A stretch of 42,706 nt of DNA from Candidatus Kaiserbacteria bacterium (GCA_016204695.1 JACQKD010000002.1:1-42706), one strand, 5' to 3'; shown: positions 27,649-37,389, numbered from the stretch's first letter. Notes: a model not told the origin generated them from the letters alone. Program-made: numbers and translations.

Positions 27649-28938
27649 TTATTCCGGCAGATACGCGTCGCGGGTATAGCGATTGGCGGGATCCCAGACC
27701 ATCCAACTCGTCAGTCCCGCATCATACGCCGCTTTGATCTGGGCACGGACTTCCGCAACTCCGTACTGCCCACCATAGTCAAAATCCTGCAACCATGGCC
27801 GAAGCTTTTGGATGGAATACGCGGGTTTCTTATACGTCGCCGGAGTTGAAGTGCCCACGCGCTCGTGCAAAAAGCCGTCAACCGGTGTGGTTGTCGCGGC
27901 CATTCGACGCGCGCCTTCCTTCATCGCAAAATGCACGACGTCGTACGGATAGTGGTTCGGATTGCCAAGACCGTTAAAACCATGTGGATAGTGCGACGGA
28001 TACACCATCGGCGCGACGAAGTCGAAATACGGCGCGGCGCGTTCCTGTACTTGGCCGATCGAAAGATCATCGGTGTTCGAAGTCGTCATCCCAAACAGAT
28101 CGACCGAGAGATACGGTGTCGCCGTATCTCGACCCGTGTTCTCGTGCCGGATGTGTTCATACCGACTCGGATCGCTCAAGGCGCCGTGCAGATATTCGAA
28201 GAATAGTTCGAGATTTTCCTGCTTGTTTTTGCCGCCGCTGTGCGTGAATGCGATATCCTGCATATTGCCGTCCGAGGGGTACCGCACATAGTCGAAGTTG
28301 AGTTCGTCAAAGCCAAGATCGTACGACTCAACCGCGAGTGTGACGATGTAGTTCCAATACGCCTTGGCGCCGACGTCGATGAACGAAAGTCCTTTGCGGT
28401 CCCGCCATACCGCGCCGTCAGACGCCCGCGTTACCGCAAGCTCCGGATGCCTCGCGCTATAGTACGGATCTTGGAATACCGTGATACGTCCGATGACATA
28501 GATGTTCTTTTGATGCAATATTTCGATAAATGCCTGCATGTCCCGCGCGCCGCAGTCGGCTTCATTCCACGCAGGCATGAGCTCGGGTGATGACGGGGCA
28601 AACGAAATCTTGCCCGAATAATCTTTGATATCGATGACAAGTGCGTTTATTTCCGTTTGTTCGACAAGCGACACGATACTGTCGCGAAGCGTCGGCGTAC
28701 CCACCGCACAGGCCGTCATATACGCGGCCTTCACCGCAGACGGCAGAGGCATATGTCTTCTCACAGAGCGAGCGGCCTCTGGAGGCGTTTCTTCCGACGC
28801 CGACAACGCATCCGTACGCACATCGGTCGAAGCCGCGCTTTCGTATGTCGTTTTTGTAATCTGGGGCAAGACGATATTCGACAATACGATCACTATCCCC
28901 ACGACAGCTATCCCGCCAGCGATAGTTCGATACCTCAT
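27649..28938 (-). CDS. Putative glycoside hydrolase (DUF4015-type)
   Basis: INALVIDIKDYSGKISFAPSSPELM, FDELNFDYVRYPSDG, APMVYPSHYPHGFNGLGNPN. Confidence 0.88.
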   Translation of the reverse strand: MRYRTIAGGIAVVGIVIVLSNIVLPQITKTTYESAASTDVRTDALSASEETPPEAARSVRRHMPLPSAVKAAYMTACAVGTPTLRDSIVSLVEQTEINALVIDIKDYSGKISFAPSSPELMPAWNEADCGARDMQAFIEILHQKNIYVIGRITVFQDPYYSARHPELAVTRASDGAVWRDRKGLSFIDVGAKAYWNYIVTLAVESYDLGFDELNFDYVRYPSDGNMQDIAFTHSGGKNKQENLELFFEYLHGALSDPSRYEHIRHENTGRDTATPYLSVDLFGMTTSNTDDLSIGQVQERAAPYFDFVAPMVYPSHYPHGFNGLGNPNHYPYDVVHFAMKEGARRMAATTTPVDGFLHERVGTSTPATYKKPAYSIQKLRPWLQDFDYGGQYGVAEVRAQIKAAYDAGLTSWMVWDPANRYTRDAYLPE

Positions 28939-29258
28939 AGCTTCATTCTTGTCCGCCGCGCCTTCGGCGCAACCATTCCGTCTTCGACAGTCATGCTCGA
29001 TATGGCAGTGTGCTCGACGGGTACGGTGTGTAAGATCGTTTCTTGCGGGGCTTGCTCGACGTACGCATCGGTCCTGCGTTCACCAGTACGACTCTCGATT
29101 GACCGCAAATATGCGTGCCGCCGCAATTGATAACCGAGCAGTATCAGTATCAAACCGAACGCCACGGAAATACCGTGCTTCCATGCGTTCGGGATTCCGA
29201 AAAACGGAAGCACCACAAGCAGTACGCCGAGAAAGAAAATAAACGTCTCCCGATTCAT
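28935..29258 (-). CDS. Small two-TM membrane protein
   Basis: MNRETFIFFLGVLLVVLPFFGIPNAWKHGISVAFGLILILLGYQLR; ATGA overlap with downstream gene. Confidence 0.75.
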   Translation of the reverse strand: MNRETFIFFLGVLLVVLPFFGIPNAWKHGISVAFGLILILLGYQLRRHAYLRSIESRTGERRTDAYVEQAPQETILHTVPVEHTAISSMTVEDGMVAPKARRTRMKL

Positions 29259-29263
29259 AATAT

Positions 29264-29475
29264 AGAACCTATCTCAATAAAAACCACACGACATAGCTCT
29301 CTCGCAGACAGGATATCCTGTCTGCGAGAGAGCTTGCTTGGCTGACGAAACCCCAAAAACACGGCTGCAACACGGCGCTTCGCGCTCGCCAGAGGTCACC
29401 ATGGCTCGCGCTCCAGCTTGTGTTTCGCTCGTGTTTTTGAAGTTTCGTCTTGCCATTTTTATTAAGATAGGTCCT
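29264..29475. mobile_element. MITE-like non-coding element with imperfect TIRs and long internal dyads
   Basis: AGAACCTATCTCAATAAAAA ... TTTTTATTAAGATAGGTCCT; inner GACGAAAC..CAAAAACACG / CGTGTTTTTG..GTTTCGTC. Confidence 0.65.
29295..29334. repeat. 40-bp perfect spacerless palindrome inside one arm of the 29264 element
   Basis: AGCTCTCTCGCAGACAGGAT|ATCCTGTCTGCGAGAGAGCT. Confidence 0.95.
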
Positions 29476-29545
29476 AGAAAGTATACCGCACACTCCGGAC
29501 TTTCCGGAACGCGGACATGCTGTGGATGCGGTCCCCGGATCAGTG

Positions 29546-30220
29546 TCACGTGGCCACAACTACTACGAATTCGCCTTTTTGTTTTTGCGGATTGCGAGCA
29601 AGACGCGCGTACAGCTCTTCGGCCGTTCCGCAGAGTGCTTCCTCATATATCTTCGTCAGTTCCCGAGCAAGGACAACGGAGCGGTCAGGAGCGATGCGCC
29701 GAAGCGCTTCGAGCGTTTTCATAATGCGGTGGGGAGATTCGTAGAACACAACGGTGCGTTCGGATTGTCCGATTTCTTTAAAAAGAGTTTCCCGACCCTT
29801 CTTGTGGGGAAGAAAGCCTAAAAAGAGAAAGTCCGATGTTTCGACGCCCGCCACCGAAAGCGCGGCGGTGAGGGCGCTCGGACCGGGAATGGCAACGATC
29901 GCCACATCGGCACAGTGTTCGCGGACTGCGGACACGAGATGGGCACCCGGATCGGAAATGGCGGGAGTACCCGCGTCGGTTACGAGCGCGAGATTCTTTC
30001 CTTCTTCGAGAAGTCCGATGATTTTCTCCATTTTCGCTTCGCCGCTTCGGGCATGGTATGAAAGCGTCGGCGTATGAATATCATGGCGCGCAAGCAGTTT
30101 CTTCGTCATGCGCGTATCTTCGGCTAGGATCAGGTCGGCTTCCTTGAGTACGCGCAGGGCGCGGAGCGTAATATCCTCCATATTCCCGATCGGCGTCGCG
30201 ACAATATACAGCGTTGCCAT
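29546..30220 (-). CDS. rsmI: 16S rRNA (cytidine(1402)-2'-O)-methyltransferase
   Basis: LYIVATPIGNMEDITLRALRVLKEADLILAEDTRMTKKLL; SDPGAHLVSA; VVFYESPHRI. Confidence 0.95.
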   Translation of the reverse strand: MATLYIVATPIGNMEDITLRALRVLKEADLILAEDTRMTKKLLARHDIHTPTLSYHARSGEAKMEKIIGLLEEGKNLALVTDAGTPAISDPGAHLVSAVREHCADVAIVAIPGPSALTAALSVAGVETSDFLFLGFLPHKKGRETLFKEIGQSERTVVFYESPHRIMKTLEALRRIAPDRSVVLARELTKIYEEALCGTAEELYARLARNPQKQKGEFVVVVAT

Positions 30221-30231
30221 GATTAGAGATT

Positions 30232-30876
30232 TTATGTAAGTAAGGTTTCCTTTCCTCCTTCTATTACAATTGCCTCTCCGTCTCGCAACGTCTTGTAAGG
30301 TATTTTTTGTTTTTCGAAATACTCTACTGTTTTCTCAATCCTCTCCGATTCATGATGATTCGAACGATAGTGGGGCGCTATCGAGTAAGGGATCAATCCT
30401 AGCCCACCCCAGCTGAAGTCTTCTCGGCCATCTCTATACGCAAGCGTTAGATCGTCAACGAACTCAATCCCTCTGAGCGTAGGAGCGGCCAGACATGCGC
30501 CCGCGCTATATCCGGCATACACGATACTATCCTCTAACAACAGCTTTTTGATTACAGGTTCAAATCCACTTTTCTCGACAGTCCGCTTCAAAACAAAGAC
30601 GTTCCCCCCGGCAATCCAAATTCCGCCAAACTCTTTAAGTCTCTCTTCCAACTCTTTCTCTCTACCAAAGAAGTTTCGTAGGTCGACTTCTTCTATATCC
30701 GTAAGACCGATTTTTTTCAGCTCCCCAACAGCTCGTTCAACGCTTTCTCTGCGATCCTCCGGTTCGGCATAATCTACTGCATTTCTAATAACCGCGACCT
30801 TCTTATTGTCTCCGAGCAACTCTAAAAAACGTTCAGGGTGATTACCTACTTTGTATGAAGATAGGTATAAACGCAT
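30232..30876 (-). CDS. Peptidase E-like (S51) protein
   Basis: GGIWIAGGNVFVLKRT, SIVYAGYSAGACLAAPTLRGIE; start MRLYLSSYKVG just after murC stop. Confidence 0.85.
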   Translation of the reverse strand: MRLYLSSYKVGNHPERFLELLGDNKKVAVIRNAVDYAEPEDRRESVERAVGELKKIGLTDIEEVDLRNFFGREKELEERLKEFGGIWIAGGNVFVLKRTVEKSGFEPVIKKLLLEDSIVYAGYSAGACLAAPTLRGIEFVDDLTLAYRDGREDFSWGGLGLIPYSIAPHYRSNHHESERIEKTVEYFEKQKIPYKTLRDGEAIVIEGGKETLLT

Positions 30877-30877
30877 A

Positions 30878-32203
30878 CTAGTCTTTACCCACCAATATCT
30901 CGGCAACCTTGTTTATCGGTCCGGCGCCGATAGTGATAATAAGGTCGCCGGCGCCGGTGTTGTCGCGGAGGTAGCCGGCAATCTCTTCATAACTGCCGAG
31001 CGCCCGCGCTTCTTTGCGTGTCTTTTTGACGACCGCCCGGGCGAGTTTCTCGGACGAGACTCCGTGATCCGCTTCTTTGCGCGCTTCAAATATCGGCGCA
31101 AGAATAATGTCATCGGCAAGCGCAAGCGCCTCCACGAACTGATCGAAGAAGTCCTTGGTGCGGCTGTGGAGATGCGGCTGAAAGGCGACGACCATGCGCT
31201 TGTCCGGATACTTCTCGCGAAACCCTTTCAAGGTCGCCTCGATTTCGGTCGGATGATGGCCGTAGTCGTCGTACACGACGGCGCCCTTCTCCGTTTCCCC
31301 GATGTATTCCGAGCGCCGCCATGTGCCGGCGAAATCTTCGAGCGCCTGTTTTGCGACTTCCGTATCGATCTTCAGCGCATGCGCGACGCCGAGTGCCGCG
31401 CCGGCATTGAGGAGGTTGTGCATGCCGGGCATCTTCAGGCGCAGGAGCGGGTCGATGAACTTCCGATAGTCAATGACCGACGCCGCGACACCTTCGAGCA
31501 CGGCCGCAACCTTCGGATCGTTCTGCGGACAGACGATGTATCCGTGTTCCGGCACGCGGCGCGCGAGCGTACGGAACGCATCCTGTATGTCGGCAAGATT
31601 TTTGTAGTAGTCGAGATGGTCCGCTTCAATGTTGGTGATAACGAGAATGTCGGGATTAAACGCCAGAAAATGCCGCCGGTACTCGTCCGCCTCAACAACG
31701 AAATACTTCCCCTTCCCCGCACGAAAATTACTCTTCGTCTTCGCCCTCAGCGAGCCGACTACGGCGGTCGGGTCGAGCCCTGCGGCTTCGAGCACATCGG
31801 TGACCATCGCCGTAGTCGTCGTCTTTCCGTGCGTGCCGGAAACCGGAATAACAAAGTAGCGATTGGCAACCACTCCGAGCATTTCGTAGTATGAGAGCGT
31901 CGGTTTTTTGGTTTTGCACGCCGCATCGACGACCGCAGGAAAATTGATCGGCCATGCGTCGCTATAGACATAGCAATCGGCCTCCGGCAGAGCAATCGGG
32001 TCGATACCGACCGCGATAGGCACTCCTTGCCGGCGCAATGCGGCGAGCGTCTCGGGACTTTCGGAATCGTTTGTCCCCGACACCTGTTTCCCTTCATGCA
32101 CCATCAGACGAGCAAGCGCCGAAATCCCCACCCCGCCGATGCCGATGAAATGCAGACGGGAAATGGTATTGAGATCGATGATATGTTTCTTCGGCATACC
32201 CAT
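30878..32203 (-). CDS. murC: UDP-N-acetylmuramate-L-alanine ligase
   Basis: HFIGIGGVGISALARLM, VSGTHGKTTTTAMV, DDYGHHPTEIEATLKGFRE. Confidence 0.97.
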   Translation of the reverse strand: MGMPKKHIIDLNTISRLHFIGIGGVGISALARLMVHEGKQVSGTNDSESPETLAALRRQGVPIAVGIDPIALPEADCYVYSDAWPINFPAVVDAACKTKKPTLSYYEMLGVVANRYFVIPVSGTHGKTTTTAMVTDVLEAAGLDPTAVVGSLRAKTKSNFRAGKGKYFVVEADEYRRHFLAFNPDILVITNIEADHLDYYKNLADIQDAFRTLARRVPEHGYIVCPQNDPKVAAVLEGVAASVIDYRKFIDPLLRLKMPGMHNLLNAGAALGVAHALKIDTEVAKQALEDFAGTWRRSEYIGETEKGAVVYDDYGHHPTEIEATLKGFREKYPDKRMVVAFQPHLHSRTKDFFDQFVEALALADDIILAPIFEARKEADHGVSSEKLARAVVKKTRKEARALGSYEEIAGYLRDNTGAGDLIITIGAGPINKVAEILVGKD

Positions 32204-33558
32204 TACTCTTGATGCTCGCGAATTAACGCAACAAACTGGTCGTTCCTTTGGTATTCATTCTGAAACATGCCAAACGATGCGAACGCCGGACTGAACAGGA
32301 GCACATCTCCGTCTTGCACAATCTCGAATGCTTCCGTCACGGCATCGCTAAGTGCAGTATACGGTCCGCGAATCCCAACACCACCTTTTTCTTTCAAAAC
32401 GGCATGAAGCCGGCCGGTACCGGTACCATCAATCAGCAGAACGTCTTTGCATGTCGCTCCTATCACCTTTACCAGCCGGTCGAGGTCAAGATTCTTTTCG
32501 GACCCGCCTGCGATTAACACGACTCGCCTCCCTTCGGGAGCAACCGCTTCGAGCGCCGCAATCGTCGCGTCCGGCGTCGTCGCATTGTTATCGTTGTATA
32601 TCTTCACGCCGTTGTGTTCGCCCAAGAATTCAAGCCGGCCGGGAAGCCCGGGAAACGTCTCGATGCCCGCGCGGATGACCTCGTCCTCAAGACCCATCGC
32701 GTGCAGTGCCGCGCGGGCAAGCGCGATGTTGCGGCGATTATGTACTCCCGGAAGCGGAAGCGCCCACTCATCCGGCACGAGCGATTCGTCGACCAGCACC
32801 ACTTCTTGCGGGAATGTCGCGCCGTGCGCTTTAGCGTACACTTCGGCACGCCCGAAGACCTCCGGTGTCGTCACGAACGTATCGCCCGACCCCTGGTGAA
32901 GAAATATCTGCGCTTTGTCCGAAAAATACTGCTCGCGGTCGTTTTTATAATAATTGAGATGGTCGTCGAGAAAGTTGGTAAACACCGCAACCTTCGGACT
33001 GATCTTCGATTCGCCGAAACCCTGCAACTGCCACGAGTCGAGCTCCAGTACCGCGACGCTGTCTTCTTTGACCTCATCCAGCAGGGCAAGATTTGACACT
33101 CCCCGCACATTCCCCCCGAGCAAGACACCGTCTCCGGTCGCGTGCGACAACACATGATGGATAAAGTGCGTCGTCGTAGACTTCCCCCGCGTGCCGGTAA
33201 CGCCGATAACCGGAATCCCCGAGAGTCGAGCAAAAAGCGCGGCGCTCATCTCAATCGGAATGCCGCATGCGCGCGCCTCGGCGATATACGGAGAATCGTT
33301 CGAAACGCCCGCGGCCTTGAGTATCATATCGCGACCGCGAAAATCCTCGAGACGATGCTCTCCGAGTACGTAGGTGATATTCGAAAACTCCGAAAGCTCT
33401 TCGAGCGAGGACGCAAGCTGTTCCTTCGTTTTTACGTCGGTGACGATAAGCTCCGCGCCGCATTTCGCGAGCGTCCGCACATCGCCAATCCCCCGCCCCA
33501 AAAGCCCCAGCCCCATGACGGTTATCTTCTTGCCTTTAAAATAATCGCAGTAGTTCAT
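32203..33558 (-). CDS. murD: UDP-N-acetylmuramoylalanine-D-glutamate ligase
   Basis: IPVIGVTGTRGKSTTTHFI, YNDNNATTPDATIAALEAV, LLFSPAFASFGMFQNEYQRNDQF. Confidence 0.95.
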   Translation of the reverse strand: MNYCDYFKGKKITVMGLGLLGRGIGDVRTLAKCGAELIVTDVKTKEQLASSLEELSEFSNITYVLGEHRLEDFRGRDMILKAAGVSNDSPYIAEARACGIPIEMSAALFARLSGIPVIGVTGTRGKSTTTHFIHHVLSHATGDGVLLGGNVRGVSNLALLDEVKEDSVAVLELDSWQLQGFGESKISPKVAVFTNFLDDHLNYYKNDREQYFSDKAQIFLHQGSGDTFVTTPEVFGRAEVYAKAHGATFPQEVVLVDESLVPDEWALPLPGVHNRRNIALARAALHAMGLEDEVIRAGIETFPGLPGRLEFLGEHNGVKIYNDNNATTPDATIAALEAVAPEGRRVVLIAGGSEKNLDLDRLVKVIGATCKDVLLIDGTGTGRLHAVLKEKGGVGIRGPYTALSDAVTEAFEIVQDGDVLLFSPAFASFGMFQNEYQRNDQFVALIREHQE

Positions 33559-33692
33559 GTTGCAGTCGTCCTAGCCCGCACTTCCCATCGCGGCATCCCC
33601 CACCAGTCTTTGTATGTGAGCCGCTTGCCAAGCAACAGGATAGACTGCGCAAAGACTCCGGCGATAAACGGCACGATCGTGCTTAATTCCAT
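33555..33692 (-). CDS. 45-aa small hydrophobic protein, ATGA-coupled to murD
   Basis: MELSTIVPFIAGVFAQSILLLGKRLTYKDWWGMPRWEVRARTTAT; below ORF-track cutoff. Confidence 0.6.
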   Translation of the reverse strand: MELSTIVPFIAGVFAQSILLLGKRLTYKDWWGMPRWEVRARTTAT

Positions 33693-33699
33693 AGCATAC

Positions 33700-34080
33700 C
33701 TACCCGCCCGAGAGAAAATACAGAGCGATAGTACCGACCAGTATGAGTATTCCCGCGATTGAAATCAAGCCGTCCTTTATGCGTACGCCGGTCGCCTTCC
33801 GGACAGCCTCCGCGATACACCCGTCCTCCGGCTTCCGATATGCCGGATCCGCCTGTTTGCGAAGATAGTGCTCAAGCTCTGTCGACGGACATTTCCCGAA
33901 CCAGGCAAACTGCGAAACAAGCACGACACCGATCAGCACGAGCTCATAGCGTGCGACCCCCGGCACAAAAAACTGGCCGATGAACCCTCCGACCACACAG
34001 AGCACCACGGCGAAATGAAATCGCCACAGAGCATCCGCCAACATGCGAAAAAAGCGTTTCGGGATTCTCCTATCCGCCAT
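33700..34080 (-). CDS. Small membrane protein resembling DUF2784
   Basis: MADRRIPKRFFRMLADALWRFHFAVVLCVVGGFIGQFFVPG...; TATAAT 6 nt upstream of this ATG. Confidence 0.7.
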   Translation of the reverse strand: MADRRIPKRFFRMLADALWRFHFAVVLCVVGGFIGQFFVPGVARYELVLIGVVLVSQFAWFGKCPSTELEHYLRKQADPAYRKPEDGCIAEAVRKATGVRIKDGLISIAGILILVGTIALYFLSGG

Positions 34081-34087
34081 CTGCGTA

Positions 34088-35431
34088 TTATATCGCCACT
34101 TCCTTGCCCCGCCCGAATGTTTTTTGAAACACAACCAACGATACGAGCGCCACCGGCAGAGAGATGACTGCCGTCTCGGGCGTAAGAACCCCGGCGACAA
34201 ACATTACAAGAACGCTCCCAAAACCGAGTACGAGGCTCCAAAACACTGCCTCTTCTTTGAGCTTCCAATAGAGCGATCCGAAGACAACCGGAAAGAGCAT
34301 AAGATTCAAACTCGCAAATGAGAACCCGAGCGCCAGTATGTCTTGGTAGAAAATCGCGACCGCGACCGCGCATGCGATGAACGCAACAAGGGAAAGTCGT
34401 GTCATTTTTCGCATTGATCCTTCGCTATATCGGCGAGTGTAGTTTTTGAGATCGCGCGTGACGATTGACGAAAGCGTAAATGTCATGGTGTCCGACGACG
34501 AGAGCGCCACCGCATACAGGAGCACCAATCCGAATTCCTTGAGACCAAACGGCAAAAGCTGTGAGAAACCGACGATCAGAGCGTCCTCCGGCAGAATGTT
34601 CGGAAAGAATACTTTCGTGGACAAACCTATCACACTGATCACCACGCCGAGCGCCAATAGAATGATCACCGCATAATTGAGTCCGCGCCGCAGATTGCGT
34701 TCGTCTCTTGTTGCGAACGTCCTCTGCCAAAGGTCGGGACTTATCATCGCTCCGAAACCGGCGAGTATGAGAAACCCAAGGATGTTCCCTGCGCCCATAG
34801 CTCCGAGATTAAGTTCGGAAGTCGGAATCGTGGTCTTATTAAAAAGAAACAGAGCGACCGTGACGCTCATGAGGAATGCGACCACGAGTTGGAAAAAGTC
34901 GGTGCGCACCACCGCCTTGAACCCCGCAAGCACGAGATAGGAGGCCACAATGAGTCCCCCGATAGCCGCCGATACCGCATACGAAACGGGAAAGATAGCC
35001 GACAATATCTTCGAGCTGATGATGAGATTGACCACAAGCAGAAGAAAAAACTCCAGTATAAGGATGGCCGAAAACATCATTCCGTTGCGTTTCCCCAGTA
35101 CTCTGAAAAAATATTCCGGCATCGAATACACCTTCAACTCATCGGCTTTCTGTTTTATGCGCCACGCATATTTTTTCAGGAGCAATAGGCCAATGCATGC
35201 TCCCACGAAAATCCAGATCGCGGAAAAGCCGTACTGGTAGACGTACGCGATGTATATCGCAAGGGTCGCACCATCGAACATTCCGGCGCTCATGGTTGCG
35301 GCCACTTGTGCGCCTTCCACTTTGCGTTCGGCAATCATGAAATCCTCCTCGGTCTCCTTCCGTGAGGAGACAATGCCGATCGCCAGTACGATTGCCGCGT
35401 ACAACACAAAAAATATCATCGAGAGTTCCAT
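34088..35431 (-). CDS. Sodium:solute symporter family protein
   Basis: Multiple TM; MIAERKVEGAQVAATMSAGMFDGATLAIYIAYVYQYGFSAIW; LVLLYAVALSSSDTMTFTLSSIVTRDL. Confidence 0.9.
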   Translation of the reverse strand: MELSMIFFVLYAAIVLAIGIVSSRKETEEDFMIAERKVEGAQVAATMSAGMFDGATLAIYIAYVYQYGFSAIWIFVGACIGLLLLKKYAWRIKQKADELKVYSMPEYFFRVLGKRNGMMFSAILILEFFLLLVVNLIISSKILSAIFPVSYAVSAAIGGLIVASYLVLAGFKAVVRTDFFQLVVAFLMSVTVALFLFNKTTIPTSELNLGAMGAGNILGFLILAGFGAMISPDLWQRTFATRDERNLRRGLNYAVIILLALGVVISVIGLSTKVFFPNILPEDALIVGFSQLLPFGLKEFGLVLLYAVALSSSDTMTFTLSSIVTRDLKNYTRRYSEGSMRKMTRLSLVAFIACAVAVAIFYQDILALGFSFASLNLMLFPVVFGSLYWKLKEEAVFWSLVLGFGSVLVMFVAGVLTPETAVISLPVALVSLVVFQKTFGRGKEVAI

Positions 35432-35492
35432 ATCTAAATGATAGCAACAAACAGAGCGATTGCACGCCCTCCGCGCGGCACATTATAAAAGC

Positions 35493-35522
35493 GGAGGCGG
35501 CGACATCATGATCGCCGCCTCC
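35493..35522 (-). terminator. Terminator-like hairpin overlapping the end of the 35506 ORF
   Basis: GGAGGCGGCGA-8nt-TCGCCGCCTCC. Confidence 0.5.
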
Positions 35523-35934
35523 AAGACCACTCCCGTCGATACCTATCGACCGAAATGATCGAAAAGCTAAAAGCCGCCCTCCTTGTTACCTTCAGGAAGG
35601 TATTGAAGTACTCCACTGCCCGCTTTACAAAAGCAAACAAAAAGAAGCGCGCCGACACCCGGAACTCCCGTTCCCGTCGAGCATAAGCGGGAGAGACTCT
35701 CCGCAAGACGAACAGTATCGTGTACGCGACGCGCAAGCTAATACCAAGCGTCGAAGCGTTACGAACACTGATTCGTGGAGTGATCACATATATGTCCAAC
35801 CACCATGTAATCCCTCCGCCGAATAGCGTACCCGCCAAGAGTTGTTCCAGAACGCGGAACGTGACACCCCAGACGAGAGACGCGACCGGGTACCACGCCA
35901 GTGCTCGCAAGAAAACTATCCACAATGCTCGCAC
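35506..35934 (-). CDS. Hypothetical membrane-associated protein
   Basis: VFLRALAWYPVASLVWGVTFRVLEQLLAGTLFGGGITWW; GTG start; stop inside a hairpin. Confidence 0.45.
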   Translation of the reverse strand: MRALWIVFLRALAWYPVASLVWGVTFRVLEQLLAGTLFGGGITWWLDIYVITPRISVRNASTLGISLRVAYTILFVLRRVSPAYARREREFRVSARFFLFAFVKRAVEYFNTFLKVTRRAAFSFSIISVDRYRREWSWRRRS

Positions 35935-36045
35935 TTTTCACCCCCCCCTTCATCTCGGGACGTACATCTAGGTTCTGATCATAGCGTAAAAATGGCCGTT
36001 ATCAACGACTGTTTTCTAATGCTGTATTTTTGCTACACTCGACGT

Positions 36046-37389
36046 ATGAACGAAAACACCAATTCCCCGCAATCAAACCAGCCAAAACCACGTCGGTTAC
36101 ATTCGAAACCAATGTTTGTCGGCGTTTTATTCCTTGCCGTTGTGGTTGTAGCTCTCCTGATTTACCGATGGCCGTCCGCAAAAAATAGCGTTTTGCCGAC
36201 GGCGGATACTCAACAAAATGTAACAACGAGTGACGACGGCGGTTTGCACGTGTACTACTACACCGTCGACGACTCGTCGCAACAGAACACCCGGTACAAC
36301 ATTTTCAAAGTGTCTCCGGATTTGGGAAAGCCCGATACGGCCACACATTCCTTTAGCATCATGGGGCGGTATCCATCGGTCGTCACCGACTCATGGAAAA
36401 AGGACACAATGTTATTCGTATCAAATGCGGAAACGCAAGCGATCATCTCTTCCGTTGATGTTTCCGCGCAAGATTCGCAACCCCAAACAGTACTGGCCGT
36501 TCCTCTTGATACGACAGAAAATGAAAGGGTTGCGGACGCAAGATTTGTCGATGGCGGAACGGCAATTGCCTTCATCATTGCGGATGGCAGGAACGAACGA
36601 GCGGAAAACTCCGTTTTGCATATTGTTTCATTGCAAGATCAGTCCAAAACAGAAAGGTATCCGTTAAGCGAAAAAAGCCCGCTGTACGCGGGTTTCGGAT
36701 TTTTGGTCGCCACGCCGGATAGTCACGCGATATACCTTCACGAAACCGGGGGCGACGGCGGATTCATCTGGTCACAGTGGTACAATGTCGACCGCACGAC
36801 AAAAACGGTCAAAAAAATGGAGGGGTTGCCGCCGATCCCACAAGGAGAAGAGAATCCGACCGCCTCCACTTTCAGTCCGGATCGGACCAAATTGGCATAC
36901 GCGGATTTTTCCGCGGTCGTTGATCCCGATGATGTAGGTCAAGAATATGAAGAGGGACAGTACGGCCGATGTTTACGTTTCGACACAAACCTGTTGCAAA
37001 AATACGCGTCATTCGGCGGAACCGTACTGGTGCGGGATTTGCGCACAGGAGCAACAAATGAAATCTTCCGGAATCTTTCCTATCAGGATAACTTTTGTAA
37101 AAATGTCGGAAACCGCATCATTTCCCTGCGATGGTTGGATGATTCCCTTCTCGCATTCGAGACGATTGACGGCGTATACGCAATCGATGTGAATTCCAAA
37201 CAGCGAAAAACTCTTTTCACTTTCGAGGAAACGGTATCGCCGGGACAACAGACACGGCCGGCACTGTTGTCCATACAGCAACCTTTTATCATCTTCTCCG
37301 ATCGAAGTATCGTACAAACCGGTACCAATAAACGACTGGAGCTTGTCACTCCCGACGCACAGCAAGGATATTTCTTTGTCTCTGAATGA
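36046..37389 (+). CDS. Membrane-anchored extracytoplasmic beta-propeller-like protein
   Basis: MNENTNSPQSNQPKPRRLHSKPMFVGVLFLAVVVVALLIYRW then repeated propeller-like strands; TACACT 6 nt upstream of ATG. Confidence 0.75.
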   Translation: MNENTNSPQSNQPKPRRLHSKPMFVGVLFLAVVVVALLIYRWPSAKNSVLPTADTQQNVTTSDDGGLHVYYYTVDDSSQQNTRYNIFKVSPDLGKPDTATHSFSIMGRYPSVVTDSWKKDTMLFVSNAETQAIISSVDVSAQDSQPQTVLAVPLDTTENERVADARFVDGGTAIAFIIADGRNERAENSVLHIVSLQDQSKTERYPLSEKSPLYAGFGFLVATPDSHAIYLHETGGDGGFIWSQWYNVDRTTKTVKKMEGLPPIPQGEENPTASTFSPDRTKLAYADFSAVVDPDDVGQEYEEGQYGRCLRFDTNLLQKYASFGGTVLVRDLRTGATNEIFRNLSYQDNFCKNVGNRIISLRWLDDSLLAFETIDGVYAIDVNSKQRKTLFTFEETVSPGQQTRPALLSIQQPFIIFSDRSIVQTGTNKRLELVTPDAQQGYFFVSE

